This document shows positions 25,885 to 35,178 of a stretch of DNA of 64,000 nucleotides, piece by piece. Position numbers and translations under genes: made by a program. Where the stretch lies: NCBI RefSeq assembly GCF_004402375.1, contig NZ_SOGJ01000011.1, forward strand, positions 301,431-365,430, in the 5' to 3' direction. Under the pieces are notes generated by a model. The model saw nothing but the letters and a program-made list of their open reading frames with translations. It was not told the DNA's origin and searched no databases. How positions within the stretch are numbered: the stretch's first letter is position 1; every line of letters begins with the position of its first letter. The stretch is from Cryobacterium breve. GTDB lineage: Bacteria; Actinomycetota; Actinomycetes; Actinomycetales; Microbacteriaceae.

Positions 25885-27089
25885 CGGGTGGGTCCTACAT
25901 TCTGTTCGCCGGTCTGGTCCGGTTTCTCGCCCGGCGCGCGCAGCCCGAGCTTCTCGGCCAGGGTCAGCTGCTCCGGCACGTCGTGCTGGGTGATCGGAAC
26001 GACCGGGCGGGTCATGGCACGGCTGAGGTCGCTCACCGGCGCCTCGTTCTCCACATCCGTCTCAAATTCTTCGGGCGCGTCATTATCGAAGGGCGCCGGT
26101 TCGGGCGGGGTGTCCACGGCCGAGAGCGGGTCGGTTGCCGGGGCACGCACGGGCACAGCGGGGAAGGTGAGCGGCGGGTGATCGACGGGCAGAACCTCAT
26201 CGGCGGGCACGTTCTCGGAGGCAGGTACAAGGGCAGGGGCAAAGGCGGGAGCTGGAGCTGGAGCGAATACGGACGCCGAGGCCGGGGCCACAGCCGGGGC
26301 CACAACCGGAGCCGCAGCCGGAGCCGCAGCCGGGACGCCTGGCGCGCCGCTAGGCGCGGACCGGGCTGAACGCCGGCCGGTGCCGGCCGCCACGGTCGGA
26401 ATGGCCGCCGTGGCGTAGCCGCCCTGGCGTTCGTCGCGCACGATACGTCCGCCGACGAGTTCGATCACGCGGCGCTGCATCTGGTCGACAATGCCGGCCT
26501 CGTGGGTGGCCATGATCACGGTCGTGCCGCCGGCGTTGATGCGCTCGAGCAAGGCCATGATGCCGGCGCTGGTGGTGGGGTCGAGGTTTCCGGTGGGCTC
26601 GTCGGCCAACAAGATCTGCGGCTTGTTGACGATGGCGCGGGCGATGGCCACGCGCTGCTGCTCACCGCCGGAGAGTTCGTGCGGCAGTCGCAGGGCCTTT
26701 TCGGCCAGACCGACCATTTCCAGGGTGTCGGGTACGGCCTCCTGAATGAACCCGCGTGATTTGCCGATGACCTGCAGGCTGAATGCGACATTGTCGAAGA
26801 CGTTCTTGTTCGGCAACAGCCGAAAGTCCTGGAAGACGACGCCCATGTTGCGCCGGAAATACGGCACCTTGCGGTTGGAGATCGACTTGAGGTCCTGGCC
26901 GAGAACGTGGATGCTGCCGCTGGTGGGCCGGTCCTCCTTCAGCACCAGGCGCAGGCAAGTGGATTTCCCCGAGCCGGAAGCACCGACGAGAAAGACGAAC
27001 TCTCCGCGCAGCACCTCGACGCTGATCGCGTCCAATGCCGGTCGGTTCGTTCCCGGATACTTCTTGGTGATGGTGTCAAAACGAATCAT
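25881..27089 (-). CDS. ftsE: Cell division ATPase FtsE with long C-terminal extension
   Basis: Cytoplasmic ATPase of FtsEX. Residues 1-225 are a standard Fts[20 protein letters not shown], Walker [29 protein letters not shown], signature LSGGEQQR, Walker [12 protein letters not shown] and H-loop ATHE. FtsE is usually about 230 residues; here 177 more follow. The first half of the extension is a low-complexity Ala/Pro/Val linker (about 245-300). The end is acidic and then more structured-looking ([16 protein letters not shown]). Extended FtsE proteins occur in related actinobacteria, but the function of the tail is not known to me. Coupled to ftsX by a 4-nt overlap. Confidence 0.95.
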   Translation of the reverse strand: MIRFDTITKKYPGTNRPALDAISVEVLRGEFVFLVGASGSGKSTCLRLVLKEDRPTSGSIHVLGQDLKSISNRKVPYFRRNMGVVFQDFRLLPNKNVFDNVAFSLQVIGKSRGFIQEAVPDTLEMVGLAEKALRLPHELSGGEQQRVAIARAIVNKPQILLADEPTGNLDPTTSAGIMALLERINAGGTTVIMATHEAGIVDQMQRRVIELVGGRIVRDERQGGYATAAIPTVAAGTGRRSARSAPSGAPGVPAAAPAAAPVVAPAVAPASASVFAPAPAPAFAPALVPASENVPADEVLPVDHPPLTFPAVPVRAPATDPLSAVDTPPEPAPFDNDAPEEFETDVENEAPVSDLSRAMTRPVVPITQHDVPEQLTLAEKLGLRAPGEKPDQTGEQNVGPTR

Positions 27090-27170
27090 GGCCCTCTGAG
27101 CCTAAGCAGGCATCCTGATAATTCCTACTCCGACATACCGAAGCGGCAACAGGAGCCGCAGATTGAGCGC

Positions 27171-28280
27171 CTAATCCTGCGGGGCCTGCTTGCGCCAACG
27201 GATGCCGGCGGCGATGAAACCGTCGAGGTCGCCGTCGAAAACCTGGCTGGGGTTGTTCACCTCGTAGTTGGTGCGGAGGTCCTTGACCATTTGGTACGGC
27301 GCGAGCACGTAGCTGCGCATCTGGTCGCCCCAGCTGGCCGTGATGACTCCGGCCAGTTCCTTTTTGGTGGCGGCCTCCTGCTCGCGCTGCAGCAGCAGCA
27401 GTCGGGACTGCAGCACCCGCATGGCGGCGGCACGGTTCTGGATCTGGCTTTTCTCGTTCTGGCAGCTCACCACCGTGCCGGTGGGGAGGTGCGTGATGCG
27501 CACGGCAGAGTCGGTGGTGTTCACGGACTGGCCGCCGGGGCCGCTGGAACGGAAGACGTCGACGCGAATGTCGTTCTCTGGCACCTCGATCGATTCGGTC
27601 TGCTCGATCAGCGGAACGACCTCGACGGCCGCGAAGGAGGTCTGGCGCTTGCCGGCGGAGTTGAACGGGCTCATACGCACGAGGCGGTGGGTGCCTGCTT
27701 CGACGCTCAGCGTGCCGAAGGCGTAGGGGGCATCCACCTGGATGGTCGCGCTCTTGATGCCGGCTTCTTCCGCGTAGCCCACGTCGAGCACCTGCACGGG
27801 GTGGTTGTGCTGCTCGGCCCAGCGCAGGTACATGCGCAGCAGCATCTCGGCGAAGTCGGCAGCGTCCACGCCGCCGGCACCGGAACGGATGGTGATGACC
27901 GCCGGGCGCACATCGAATTCGCCATTGAGTAGCGTGTGCACCTCGAGGTCGCCGAGCACCTTCGTGATGCTCGCGAGTTCCGCGGTGGCCTCGTCGGCCG
28001 ATTCCTGGTCTCCCTCGGCATTGGCGAGCTCCACCAGCACCTCGAGGTCGTCGAGACGAGATTCGATGCTTACGATGCGTGCCAGCTCGGACTGACGGTG
28101 GCTCAGCTCGCTGGTCACCTTCTGCGCTCGCTCGGAGTCGTCCCATAGGTCGGGCGCACCGGCCTGTTCATTCAGGTCGGCGATATCGGTGCGGAGTCGT
28201 TCGATATCGATCACCGACCGGATGTCGTCAAACGTGGCCCGCAGTGCGGCGATCTGCTCCGAGAATTCCAGCTCAATCAT
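27171..28280 (-). CDS. prfB: Peptide chain release factor 2
   Basis: Class I release factor for UGA/UAA, 369 residues. The GGQ loop is [20 protein letters not shown]. The tripeptide region SPF ([14 protein letters not shown]) marks it as RF2 rather than RF1. There is no programmed frameshift: the frame is continuous and no in-frame early TGA slippery site is present. I start at the ATG at 28280 ([13 protein letters not shown]), which lies 10 nt after a TAGGCT box and matches the family N-terminus; an in-frame upstream start at 28313 adds 11 non-conserved residues. First gene of the prfB-ftsEX-smpB-ssrA block. Confidence 0.95.
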   Translation of the reverse strand: MIELEFSEQIAALRATFDDIRSVIDIERLRTDIADLNEQAGAPDLWDDSERAQKVTSELSHRQSELARIVSIESRLDDLEVLVELANAEGDQESADEATAELASITKVLGDLEVHTLLNGEFDVRPAVITIRSGAGGVDAADFAEMLLRMYLRWAEQHNHPVQVLDVGYAEEAGIKSATIQVDAPYAFGTLSVEAGTHRLVRMSPFNSAGKRQTSFAAVEVVPLIEQTESIEVPENDIRVDVFRSSGPGGQSVNTTDSAVRITHLPTGTVVSCQNEKSQIQNRAAAMRVLQSRLLLLQREQEAATKKELAGVITASWGDQMRSYVLAPYQMVKDLRTNYEVNNPSQVFDGDLDGFIAAGIRWRKQAPQD

Positions 28281-28439
28281 GTCGGACCCCAGCCTACCGG
28301 GCCGCTCGGTCACAGCATCCGCTCACATTGTCCGTCTGGTCCGCCGGATGTGCCTGGCCCGGACTCCTGGAAGGTCAGAACCGGCTGCCCCGCGGGGCGG
28401 CGGTCCCCCGCGGCGGAGCACAGTGCCGGGCGTTTAACC

Positions 28440-28516
28440 AATTCGACGGAGATTCTCGTGCGAAAGCGCTCTTTCGTGGGGTGAAGGCGCCATTTGGCCG
28501 GAATCTCCGTCGAATT
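28440..28516. repeat. 77-bp inverted repeat between prfB and an MFS gene
   Basis: Perfect 16-bp arms AATTCGACGGAGATTC (28440-28455) and GAATCTCCGTCGAATT (28501-28516) enclose 45 bp with a second small stem, CGAAAGCGCTCTTTCG. It lies in the roughly 350-bp gap (28281-28626) between two divergent genes, where no other feature except the MFS promoter is visible. It may be a large operator, a dispersed palindromic element or an RNA hairpin. Confidence 0.7.
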
Positions 28517-28626
28517 CGTTCGGGTCGAAGCCGCCGCGTGGCCTCGGATTCGGAAGACGCGACGGCAGCAACGACCGTTCGACGGCGGCGCTGAAGCGCC
28601 CCGGCCGGGGATAGCATCGAGGGGCC

Positions 28627-29898
28627 ATGAGTAACGCCGAGCGCCCCTTCCAGATGCGCTCCGTCGCACTCGCCGCGTTCCTGCCGACGCTGCTGTTCTC
28701 GATCGGCGAGGGCGCGATCATCCCACTGATCCCGATCGTGGCCAACGACCTGGGTGCCTCACTCGCGATTGCCGGGTTCATCGCCGCCATGATCATGGTG
28801 GGCGAGCTGGCCGGCGACATCCCGAGCGGCTGGGTGGTCGCCCGCATCGGCGAGCGCAATGCCATGATCTGGGCCTCCCTGCTCGCCATCATCGCCGTGC
28901 TGATCTGCATCGTCGCCCCGAATCCGCTCGTGCTGGGCATCGGCATCTTCCTGATCGGCCTGGCCACCGCCGTGTTCGCGCTGGCCCGCCACGCCTTCAT
29001 GACCAGTTACGTACCATTGGCCTACCGGGCCCGGGCCCTGTCGACCCTCGGCGGCATCTTCCGCGCCGGCTGGTTCATCGGCCCGTTCATCGCCGCCGCC
29101 CTGCTCAGGCTTACCGGCAGCACCGAGTCGGTGTTCTGGGTGTTCGTGGTCTGCTGCCTCGGCGCGGCCGCCATGCTGCTCCTGCTGCCCGATCCGGAGA
29201 GCACCTTCGGCGGCCCGGAGTTGGTGAAGGCGCCCGACGGCTCCGTCGTGCCCGCCGGGCGGGAGCTCGCGGCCGAGGAATCCCAGGGACTGTTCCGCAC
29301 CATCTGGGGTTACCGGACGGTGCTGCTGCGCCTGGGCACCGGCGCCGGCCTGGTCGGGGCGATGCGCGCCTCCCGCACGGTGCTACTCCCCCTCTGGGCG
29401 GTCAGTATCGGCATCAGCGTGCCCGACATCGCCCTGATCATCGGCATCGCCGGCGCGGTCGACTTCGCCCTCTTCTATGCCAGCGGCCAGGTCATGGACC
29501 GCTTCGGTCGCCTGTGGACTGCCATCCCGTCGATGATCGGTTTGGGTGCCGGCCACCTCATCCTCGCGTTCACGCACGACCTGCCCAGCAACGTCGAGTG
29601 GTTCATCGCCGTGGCGATGATCCTGTCACTCGCCAACGGCATCGGCAGCGGTCTGCTGATGACGCTCGGCGCCGACCTGGCACCGAAGAACACCAGCCCG
29701 GCCCCGTTCCTGGGCGCGTGGCGTTTCACCGCGGACTTCGGCGGCGCGGTCGCTCCCCTGGCCGTGGCCGGGATGACCGCGGTCGCCACCATCTCGATCG
29801 CCAGCGGCGTGATGGGTGTGTTCGGGCTCCTCGGCGCCGTGGTTTTGGGGCGCTATATCCCCCGCTACGCGCCCCGCCGTCCGCGCCTGCGTCCGTGA
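28627..29898 (+). CDS. Major facilitator superfamily transporter
   Basis: A 423-residue carrier with about 12 helices. The first pair of helices has FLPTLLFSIGEGAIIPLIPIVANDLGAS, and the MFS A-motif region is DIPSGWVVARIGERNAM between helices 2 and 3. A cytoplasmic central loop at about 190-220 separates the two halves. This pattern is like the drug:H+ or sugar efflux subfamilies; the substrate is unknown. A TAGCAT box lies 9 nt before the ATG, suggesting a leaderless message. Strand and spacing make it divergent from prfB. Confidence 0.88.
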   Translation: MSNAERPFQMRSVALAAFLPTLLFSIGEGAIIPLIPIVANDLGASLAIAGFIAAMIMVGELAGDIPSGWVVARIGERNAMIWASLLAIIAVLICIVAPNPLVLGIGIFLIGLATAVFALARHAFMTSYVPLAYRARALSTLGGIFRAGWFIGPFIAAALLRLTGSTESVFWVFVVCCLGAAAMLLLLPDPESTFGGPELVKAPDGSVVPAGRELAAEESQGLFRTIWGYRTVLLRLGTGAGLVGAMRASRTVLLPLWAVSIGISVPDIALIIGIAGAVDFALFYASGQVMDRFGRLWTAIPSMIGLGAGHLILAFTHDLPSNVEWFIAVAMILSLANGIGSGLLMTLGADLAPKNTSPAPFLGAWRFTADFGGAVAPLAVAGMTAVATISIASGVMGVFGLLGAVVLGRYIPRYAPRRPRLRP

Positions 29899-29972
29899 AC
29901 CTTCTCGAGGTGCACCTCCATACCAACTAGACCAGTGGAATAGGCGTCCGACCGAGGGCGTTTAATGGTCGT

Positions 29973-30428
29973 ATGCCCCTCATCGGAGAATACGAGCCCG
30001 GCACCCAGCAATGGGTGCGCGACCAGGTCGACCTGTACGAGAGCTCCGGCGGCACGCAGGGCACCACTCTCCGCGGCATGCCCGTCATCGTGCTGACCAC
30101 CCTCGGGGCCAGGTCGGGCAAGCTGCGCAAGACTCCGCTGATGCGCGTGGAGCACGAGGGCCGGTACGCCGCGATCGCCTCTCTGGGCGGCAGCCCGAGG
30201 AACCCCGTGTGGTACGCCAACGTGGTGGCCCACCCGCTCGTTGAGCTGCAGGACGGCCCGGTGCGGCAGGACATGCTGGCCCGCGAGGTCACCGGCTCCG
30301 AGCGCGCCGAGTGGTGGAAACTGGCTGTGGCCGCGTTCCCCGACTACGCCGAGTACGCGAAGAAGACCGACCGGGTCATCCCGGTGTTCGTGCTCGAAGC
30401 CGTGCCCGCCGGAGCCCCCGACTCCTAG
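29973..30428 (+). CDS. Deazaflavin (F420)-dependent nitroreductase family protein
   Basis: A 151-residue protein of the Ddn/FDOR-A family, split-barrel enzymes that use coenzyme F420. Diagnostic motifs are [30 protein letters not shown] (in parts), [22 protein letters not shown] and [12 protein letters not shown], which form the cofactor site; the C-terminal end has [21 protein letters not shown]. The start ATG lies 6 nt after TTTAAT. The natural substrate is not known; relatives reduce quinones or nitroaromatics. It implies that the organism makes F420. Confidence 0.9.
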   Translation: MPLIGEYEPGTQQWVRDQVDLYESSGGTQGTTLRGMPVIVLTTLGARSGKLRKTPLMRVEHEGRYAAIASLGGSPRNPVWYANVVAHPLVELQDGPVRQDMLAREVTGSERAEWWKLAVAAFPDYAEYAKKTDRVIPVFVLEAVPAGAPDS

Positions 30429-30430
30429 CG

Positions 30431-30820
30431 GTGGCACGCGCGAAAACCCGCGGCCCGCAGCTCGACCGCATCGTGCTGGACGGCCTGACGGATGCCGATG
30501 GCAGCGACCTCCGCGCCGGTGACAGCCGGGAAGCCGAGCGCTTCACCGAGCTCGACCTCTCCGGCCGGAACGTGACCGGCATCGGCTTCCAGGAGTGCGA
30601 GCTGCACGGAGTCTCATTCAGCGACACCCAGCTCAGCCTGCCCGTGCCCATTCTTGCCGCACACCTAGGCATCCTCGTCACCTGGGTCCTCAGAGCCAGG
30701 GCCCGAGGCATCAGTCTCCGAGCGAATTCGACGCCGGGCCCGGGGCTCCGTTTCGGAGGGCCGACGTCCACGGGCAGCCGGCGACGGATGCCCTCGGTCA
30801 GGGGGTCGCGCCCGCGATGA
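30431..30820 (+). pseudogene. Pentapeptide-repeat protein gene with internal deletion
   Basis: From a GTG at 30431 the frame reads ARAKTRGPQLDRIVLDGL, then FTELDLSGRNVTGIGFQECELHGVSF, the first A(D/N)LxG-type coils of a pentapeptide-repeat protein. After SDTQL it jumps at about 30640 to VPILAAHLGILV, which resembles the C-terminal end of the same family, with the repeat coils in between missing. The remaining frame to 30820 is Arg/Gly/Ser-rich and unlike protein, and runs into the 3' end of the opposite gene. I infer an in-frame core deletion plus loss of the normal stop. It starts 2 nt behind the nitroreductase stop. Confidence 0.5.
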
Positions 30821-31682
30821 TCTCGAGTTCGGATTTCGGGGTGTCGCGCTGGCTGGCGATGGCCGCGCCGGCCGCCACGCACACCACCAGGATCGCGATC
30901 TGCTGCTGCAGCAGGAACGTCTCCCCCAGCACCAGCGCGCCGAACAGGGCGGCGATCACCGGGCCGAAGCTGGTGATAATCGCGTAGAGGCGCGGCGTGA
31001 TGCGGCGCAGGATGTAGGTGTCCAACGTGTACGGGAACGCCGACGAGAGAACACCGATGGCCAGCAGGAGCCCGACCACACCCCAGTTAAGAGTGGCCCA
31101 GTCCACCGTGAGCAGCGCGAACGGCACCAGCAGCGTCAGGCTCACCACGCTGGCCACGGAGATGCCCTCGAGCCCCGGGAAGGACACGGCCACCCGGCGG
31201 GTAAGCAAGATATAGGCCGCCCACGATGCTGCCGCGGTCAGGGCGAAGAGGATGCCGAGCACGTTCAGCGCCCCGTCCGACCAGGTGAGCAGGAATACCC
31301 CTCCCGCCGCCGCGGTGGCATAGACGAAGTCGAGCAGGCGACGCGAGGAGGCCAGCGCCAGGGCGAACGGGCCAAGGAACTCGATTGTGGCGGCGATGCC
31401 GAGCCCGAGCAGATCCACGGCCTCGTAGAAGGTGAGGTTCATCACGGCGAGAACGACCCCGAGCGCCAGCGCGGGCCACAGCCGCCGCCAGGTCAGGCCC
31501 GCGAGCTTGGGCCGGTAGAACGGCAGCACCGTGGCCGCCATCACCAGTTGGCGCACCGCGACCACGACGGGCGAGCCCACGAGCGGGATGGCCAGGCCGG
31601 CCAGCGACGACCCGAAGTTGATGCTCACCTCGGTCACGAGCTGGGCGCCGGCACCGGTCAGGCGGTCGCGTTTGGCCGTCAC
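30798..31682 (-). CDS. EamA/RhtA family exporter
   Basis: A 294-residue drug/metabolite transporter with ten predicted helices. The RhtA-like branch is indicated by FYEAVDLLGLGIAATIEFLGPFALAL and the second half YILRRITPRLYAIITSFGPVIAALFGALVLGE. RhtA exports homoserine and threonine in E. coli; here the substrate is only inferred. The C-terminus is a charged tail. It is isolated and ends convergently with the damaged pentapeptide gene, overlapping it by 23 nt. Confidence 0.85.
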   Translation of the reverse strand: MTAKRDRLTGAGAQLVTEVSINFGSSLAGLAIPLVGSPVVVAVRQLVMAATVLPFYRPKLAGLTWRRLWPALALGVVLAVMNLTFYEAVDLLGLGIAATIEFLGPFALALASSRRLLDFVYATAAAGGVFLLTWSDGALNVLGILFALTAAASWAAYILLTRRVAVSFPGLEGISVASVVSLTLLVPFALLTVDWATLNWGVVGLLLAIGVLSSAFPYTLDTYILRRITPRLYAIITSFGPVIAALFGALVLGETFLLQQQIAILVVCVAAGAAIASQRDTPKSELEIIAGATP

Positions 31683-31725
31683 GGCGCTCCTCCCCCGGCG
31701 CCGGGGCAGGCGCGTCCCACTAACG

Positions 31726-32223
31726 CTAGCGGAACACCGACCGGGCCACCGCCGTGACCTCCAGCGGCACCCCCTCCTGCAGCAGGATGCTCAGCACCGG
31801 TGGCCGCCAGTAGGCGCTCAGCGAGACCGTGGCGCTCTGCCCATCAACGGATGCCGCATCGCTCACCCTCAGCTCCTCCATCCGGCCATGCGGGGCGGTG
31901 GCGAGATACTCCTGCGCGGCGGCCGACACGTCCGCGGACGCCAAGGCCGGCCGCAGCACCGCGCCCGAACCGTCGCCGGCGACGGTCACCGCGCCCAGGT
32001 CGAACGCTTCGGCCCCGGCGAGTGCCGCGCCGTCCGCGAGGGTCAGAAGGCGTTTACGTTCCAAATAGAGGGATGTCGCAGCCACGACGATGAGGATCAG
32101 TGCCATCGCCAGGAAGCCGTAGAAGATTGTCAGGATCAGCGTCGATCCGTCCTCGTCTCGGAGCCGGATCGGCAGCGCGCGTCGCGTCGCGGCCGGCATG
32201 ACCGCGACGGCAGCGGCGCTCAT
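31726..32223 (-). CDS. TadG-like pilus assembly protein
   Basis: A 165-residue protein with a single N-terminal membrane helix preceded by the DEDGSTLILTIFYGFLAMALILIVVAATSLYLERKRL-type motif of the TadG N-terminal domain, then TLADGAALAGAEAFD and a Thr/Ala-rich extracellular part. The ATG at 32223 overlaps the stop of the preceding TadE-like gene (ATGA); the frame extends upstream to 32373 but within that gene. It is the last gene of the tad-type cluster and probably a minor pilus subunit or wall-interacting component. Confidence 0.8.
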   Translation of the reverse strand: MSAAAVAVMPAATRRALPIRLRDEDGSTLILTIFYGFLAMALILIVVAATSLYLERKRLLTLADGAALAGAEAFDLGAVTVAGDGSGAVLRPALASADVSAAAQEYLATAPHGRMEELRVSDAASVDGQSATVSLSAYWRPPVLSILLQEGVPLEVTAVARSVFR

Positions 32224-32693
32224 CCGGCCCGCCAGAACCGGGACACCGTTTGCGTGGCCTGGGCTTCCAGGGGCACGCTGGCCGAATCGCGCAGGGACAG
32301 CAGGTCGGGCAGGAGCGGCAAAGCCACCCGGATGCGCACCGTCACCGTGACCGTGCTCTGCCGCGTCAGGCATCCGTTCACACCGCCCGCGCAGGCCACG
32401 TTCACTTCGGCGCCCGCAGGGTCGACGTCGTAGTCCAGGAGCCCGAACTGCACGGCCCGGTTGGCCCGGACAATGGCGGTGGCCTCGTCGGGCGCCTGAA
32501 CGTAGACGCGCGCGGCCTGGCGCGCGGCCCCCTCCACGGCGAAGGCACCGCCCTGTAGCGCCGCCATCGCCAGGACCAGGTAGACGAGCGGAACCAGAAG
32601 GATCAGCCCGGCCGTGATGAACTCCAGCGACGCCGAACCTTGCTCGATGTGCACCGCTCGAACCCGTATCCGGCTTGCGCTGCTTCGACTCAC
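32220..32693 (-). CDS. TadE-like minor pilin
   Basis: A 157-residue pseudopilin. The TadE signature is EQGSASLEFITAGLILLVPLVYLVLAM (about residues 18-44), a type IV prepilin-like helix with the conserved Glu, followed by AFAVEGAARQAARVYVQA. Two Cys (NVACAGGVNGC) lie in the exported part. The GTG at 32693 is chosen for AGGAG 6 nt upstream and because the upstream extension to 32855 is Arg/Trp/Cys-rich and non-coding in appearance. 10 nt behind the first TadE gene. Confidence 0.82.
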   Translation of the reverse strand: MSRSSASRIRVRAVHIEQGSASLEFITAGLILLVPLVYLVLAMAALQGGAFAVEGAARQAARVYVQAPDEATAIVRANRAVQFGLLDYDVDPAGAEVNVACAGGVNGCLTRQSTVTVTVRIRVALPLLPDLLSLRDSASVPLEAQATQTVSRFWRAG

Positions 32694-32703
32694 ACCGCTC
32701 CTC

Positions 32704-33114
32704 CTAACGCAGGCTCTCGACCGCCGCATGCCCCACCACCTCCAGTCCGCGATCCACACCGAACAGCGCCAGCAGCGGCAGGGGTGCCACGACACGAACC
32801 TGCACGCTCGGGAAACCGCCGAAGTCCCCGTAGGTCGCCTCCACGTCGGTCGCATACGCCGGGCCGATCGACGCCGTGATCAGCTCGCGGGTGCGGGCCG
32901 CTCCCTCGCCCAGCCCGCTGTCGGCGAGCGCGGCATACCGAGCGCCCTCCGCGGCGGCGTCGAGCACGGTGTTGCGCACGAGCAGGGCGATCCCGAGCTG
33001 CATGACGGCGAGTGTCAGCACGGTCAGCAACGCCCCGACCATGACGAACTCCGCGGCCGCCGAGCCCTGCTCACCACCGGGCGGTCGTGACCGGTGCCGC
33101 CCTGTGCCGACCAT
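32704..33114 (-). CDS. TadE-like minor pilin
   Basis: A 136-residue pseudopilin with the motif GEQGSAAAEFVMVGALLTVLTLAVMQLGIALLV (given as its family pattern: Gly-x-x-Glu helix) followed by NTVLDAAAEGARYAALADS, typical of TadE. The exported part is short and ends PLLALFGVDRGLEVVGHAAVESLR. Located 6 nt behind the small pilin-like gene and 10 nt before a second TadE gene, so all are in one operon. Confidence 0.85.
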   Translation of the reverse strand: MVGTGRHRSRPPGGEQGSAAAEFVMVGALLTVLTLAVMQLGIALLVRNTVLDAAAEGARYAALADSGLGEGAARTRELITASIGPAYATDVEATYGDFGGFPSVQVRVVAPLPLLALFGVDRGLEVVGHAAVESLR

Positions 33115-33120
33115 GACCGG

Positions 33121-33297
33121 TCAGATCCCGCTGACCCGGTCGATCGCCTGCTGGAACACACCGCTCAGGGCGGGCCCGGCCAGCCCCCAAATGATGATGA
33201 CCAGCCCTGCGGTCATCAGGGTGATCAACACCCAACCAGGCACGTCGCCACGCTCGTCGCCCCACCATGCCGGGAATCGGTGTCTCAATGTCGTCAT
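33121..33297 (-). CDS. Small pilin-like membrane protein (Flp position)
   Basis: A 58-residue protein that begins MTTLRHRFPAWWGDERGDVPG and has one hydrophobic segment (WVLITLMTAGLVIIIWGLAGPAL), then a short amphipathic tail FQQAIDRVSGI. AGGAG lies 6 nt before the ATG, and the gene sits in the tad cluster between the platform proteins and TadE genes. The layout (basic start, DERG before the helix, short tail) suits a Flp-type major pilin or a related subunit, although the canonical Flp processing site G/XXXXEY is not clear. DUF4244-type pilin-like proteins in actinobacteria look similar. Confidence 0.75.
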   Translation of the reverse strand: MTTLRHRFPAWWGDERGDVPGWVLITLMTAGLVIIIWGLAGPALSGVFQQAIDRVSGI

Positions 33298-33385
33298 GAT
33301 TGCTCCTCGTTCTCTGGGTGGGTTCGGCTTTCATGGGTTCAGCTTCCGTGGGCTTTGCTCGCGTGGGTTCTCGTCGGCTATCGGA

Positions 33386-34324
33386 TCAGAAGCCGCTCTG
33401 CAGGATGAACAGGCCGGGGAAGATCGCGAACAGGATGGTCATCGGCAGAATCAGAAACACCAGCGGCACGAGCATGGCGACCTCTTTCTTGCCGGCCACC
33501 TCGATCAGCCCCCGCTGGGCCTCGTCGCGGGCATCCTGCGCCTGGGCGCGCAGCACCTCAACGAGCGGGGTACCGCGGTCGAGGGCACCCGTAACCTGGT
33601 CGACCAGCCGGGTCACCGAGGGCAGCGCGATCCGCCGCGACAGCGCGTGCAGGGCGACTGCGAGCGGCACTCCGGTGCGCACATCCGCCACCACACCCGA
33701 CAGTTCCTTCGATAGCTCGCCCATACTCGTGCGGGAGACGCGGCCGAGAGCATCCAGAATGCCTTCCCCCGCCGACAAAGACAGCGTCATGAACTCGAGC
33801 ACAGTCGGAAACTCGCTCTGCATGCGGGCCAGCCGGGCGGTGGCGGCGCGGCTGAGCATCCAATCGCGAGCGAGTGCGCCGCCCACCGCGGCAACCAACG
33901 GCGCCAAGAACTGCACGAGCAGAGGCAAAGACCGGAACGCCGGCAGGGCCACCACGGCTCCGGCACCAGTGGCAAGCCCCACGAGTGCCCAAACCACCTG
34001 CTCCGACCGGAATTCATCCGTGCTGCGGCCCGACCCCGACTGCCGCAGCCTCCGCTCGATCGTCTCAGTGCCGCCGAGAACCGCACCCATAACGCGTCTC
34101 AGCGCGCCGAAGGCGGGCGCGAAAAGGGTGCCCAGCACCGGCAACGGATGCACCGTCGTGCGCCCCACAAATTGCCTCGCCTCCGCCGACACGTCCAGGA
34201 TGTATGGCGCGAGCCTCTGCGCGAGACGCGGTCGGCTCAGCCGGGGCACAAGGCTGGCAAGCGACCAGAGCCCCACCCCCAACGCCGTGCCGCAGAACAG
34301 CGCCCAGGCCTGCGCCGCGCTCAC
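33386..34324 (-). CDS. tadC: Tad secretion membrane protein TadC-like (T2SSF domain)
   Basis: Inner-membrane platform protein of the tight-adherence pilus machine, 312 residues. The T2SSF domain spans about 160-290: FPTVLEFMTLSLSAGEGILDALGRVS, then GVVADVRTGVPLAVALHALSRRI. There are three to four helices, the last near the C-terminus (MLVPLVFLILPMTILFAIFPGLF). The GTG at 34324 overlaps the tadB-like stop (GTGA). Expected partner of the TadB-like protein and the TadA-like ATPase. Confidence 0.85.
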   Translation of the reverse strand: MSAAQAWALFCGTALGVGLWSLASLVPRLSRPRLAQRLAPYILDVSAEARQFVGRTTVHPLPVLGTLFAPAFGALRRVMGAVLGGTETIERRLRQSGSGRSTDEFRSEQVVWALVGLATGAGAVVALPAFRSLPLLVQFLAPLVAAVGGALARDWMLSRAATARLARMQSEFPTVLEFMTLSLSAGEGILDALGRVSRTSMGELSKELSGVVADVRTGVPLAVALHALSRRIALPSVTRLVDQVTGALDRGTPLVEVLRAQAQDARDEAQRGLIEVAGKKEVAMLVPLVFLILPMTILFAIFPGLFILQSGF

Positions 34325-35178
34325 CGGAACCACCGGCGTTCCTCAGGCAGCCGCCCCAGGGCCACCATCACTCGGTAGGCGACCACCGAAACCCCGAGGC
34401 CGCAGACGATCACCGTCACGCCGGCAGGGGTGTTGTAGGAGACAGCAGCCTCCGGCCGGGAAGCCAGGAGCAGCAGCACAACCCAGGGTGCCGCCACGCC
34501 AAGCCGGGCAGCGTTGACGATCCAGGATTGTCGGGCCTCCACCTCTGACCGGATCGCGGCATCCTGCCGAATCCAGGCCGCGAGACTGCGCAGCACGACC
34601 GTGAGATCGCTGCCACCCACCTCCCGCGCCATGCGCAGCGTTTCGAGGATGCGGTCGGCCACCGGATCGGCCAGCGACGCCTTGAGCCCGTCGACGGCGG
34701 AGCTGAAATTGCCGGTGGACCGGTACTCCCGGGCGAACTCAGCGAACGCGGGCCGCGTTGACATCGGACCAGCGCCGGCCAGGGTCCCCACGCTGTCAGG
34801 CAGCGCCAACCCCGACCGTACCGCCGAGACCAGATGGTCGACGACATCCGGCCAGACGGCGCGGTTCGCTCGCCGGCGGGCACGCACCCGCCAGGCCACC
34901 ATCAGCGTGGGCACCGTCAGACCGGCCAACGCGGCGACCATCGACAGTGCCGCGATGCCGAGGATGGCTTGGCTGAGCGCCGACACGGCGAGCCCCAGAA
35001 CCAGGGACAGGGTGACGAAGGCCGGCAGAGGAACGTTGCCGAGTCCGGCCTGGGCAAGGATCGTACGCAGCCGCCCCGGCGAGCGCGTGCGACCGGCTCC
35101 GGTCGGGCGCGGCCACAGGAATGGTGCGGCGAGAAGAAGCAGGCCCGCTCCGAGCAACCCTCCCAGCACGAGGGTCAT
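34321..35178 (-). CDS. tadB: Tad secretion membrane protein TadB-like (T2SSF domain)
   Basis: The second platform protein, 285 residues. The T2SSF domain is at about 115-235 (WPDVVDHLVSAVRSGLALPDSVGTLA, LADPVADRILETLRMAREVGGSDLTVVLRSLA) with helices at the N-terminus, in the middle and at the C-terminus. The ATG overlaps the ATPase stop by 4 nt (ATGA). It forms with TadC the membrane base that the ATPase acts on. Confidence 0.85.
   Translation of the reverse strand: MTLVLGGLLGAGLLLLAAPFLWPRPTGAGRTRSPGRLRTILAQAGLGNVPLPAFVTLSLVLGLAVSALSQAILGIAALSMVAALAGLTVPTLMVAWRVRARRRANRAVWPDVVDHLVSAVRSGLALPDSVGTLAGAGPMSTRPAFAEFAREYRSTGNFSSAVDGLKASLADPVADRILETLRMAREVGGSDLTVVLRSLAAWIRQDAAIRSEVEARQSWIVNAARLGVAAPWVVLLLLASRPEAAVSYNTPAGVTVIVCGLGVSVVAYRVMVALGRLPEERRWFR

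Noticed and set aside
27171..28280. Programmed +1 frameshift in prfB
   Set aside because: The frame is continuous from start to stop and has no early in-frame TGA slippery site.
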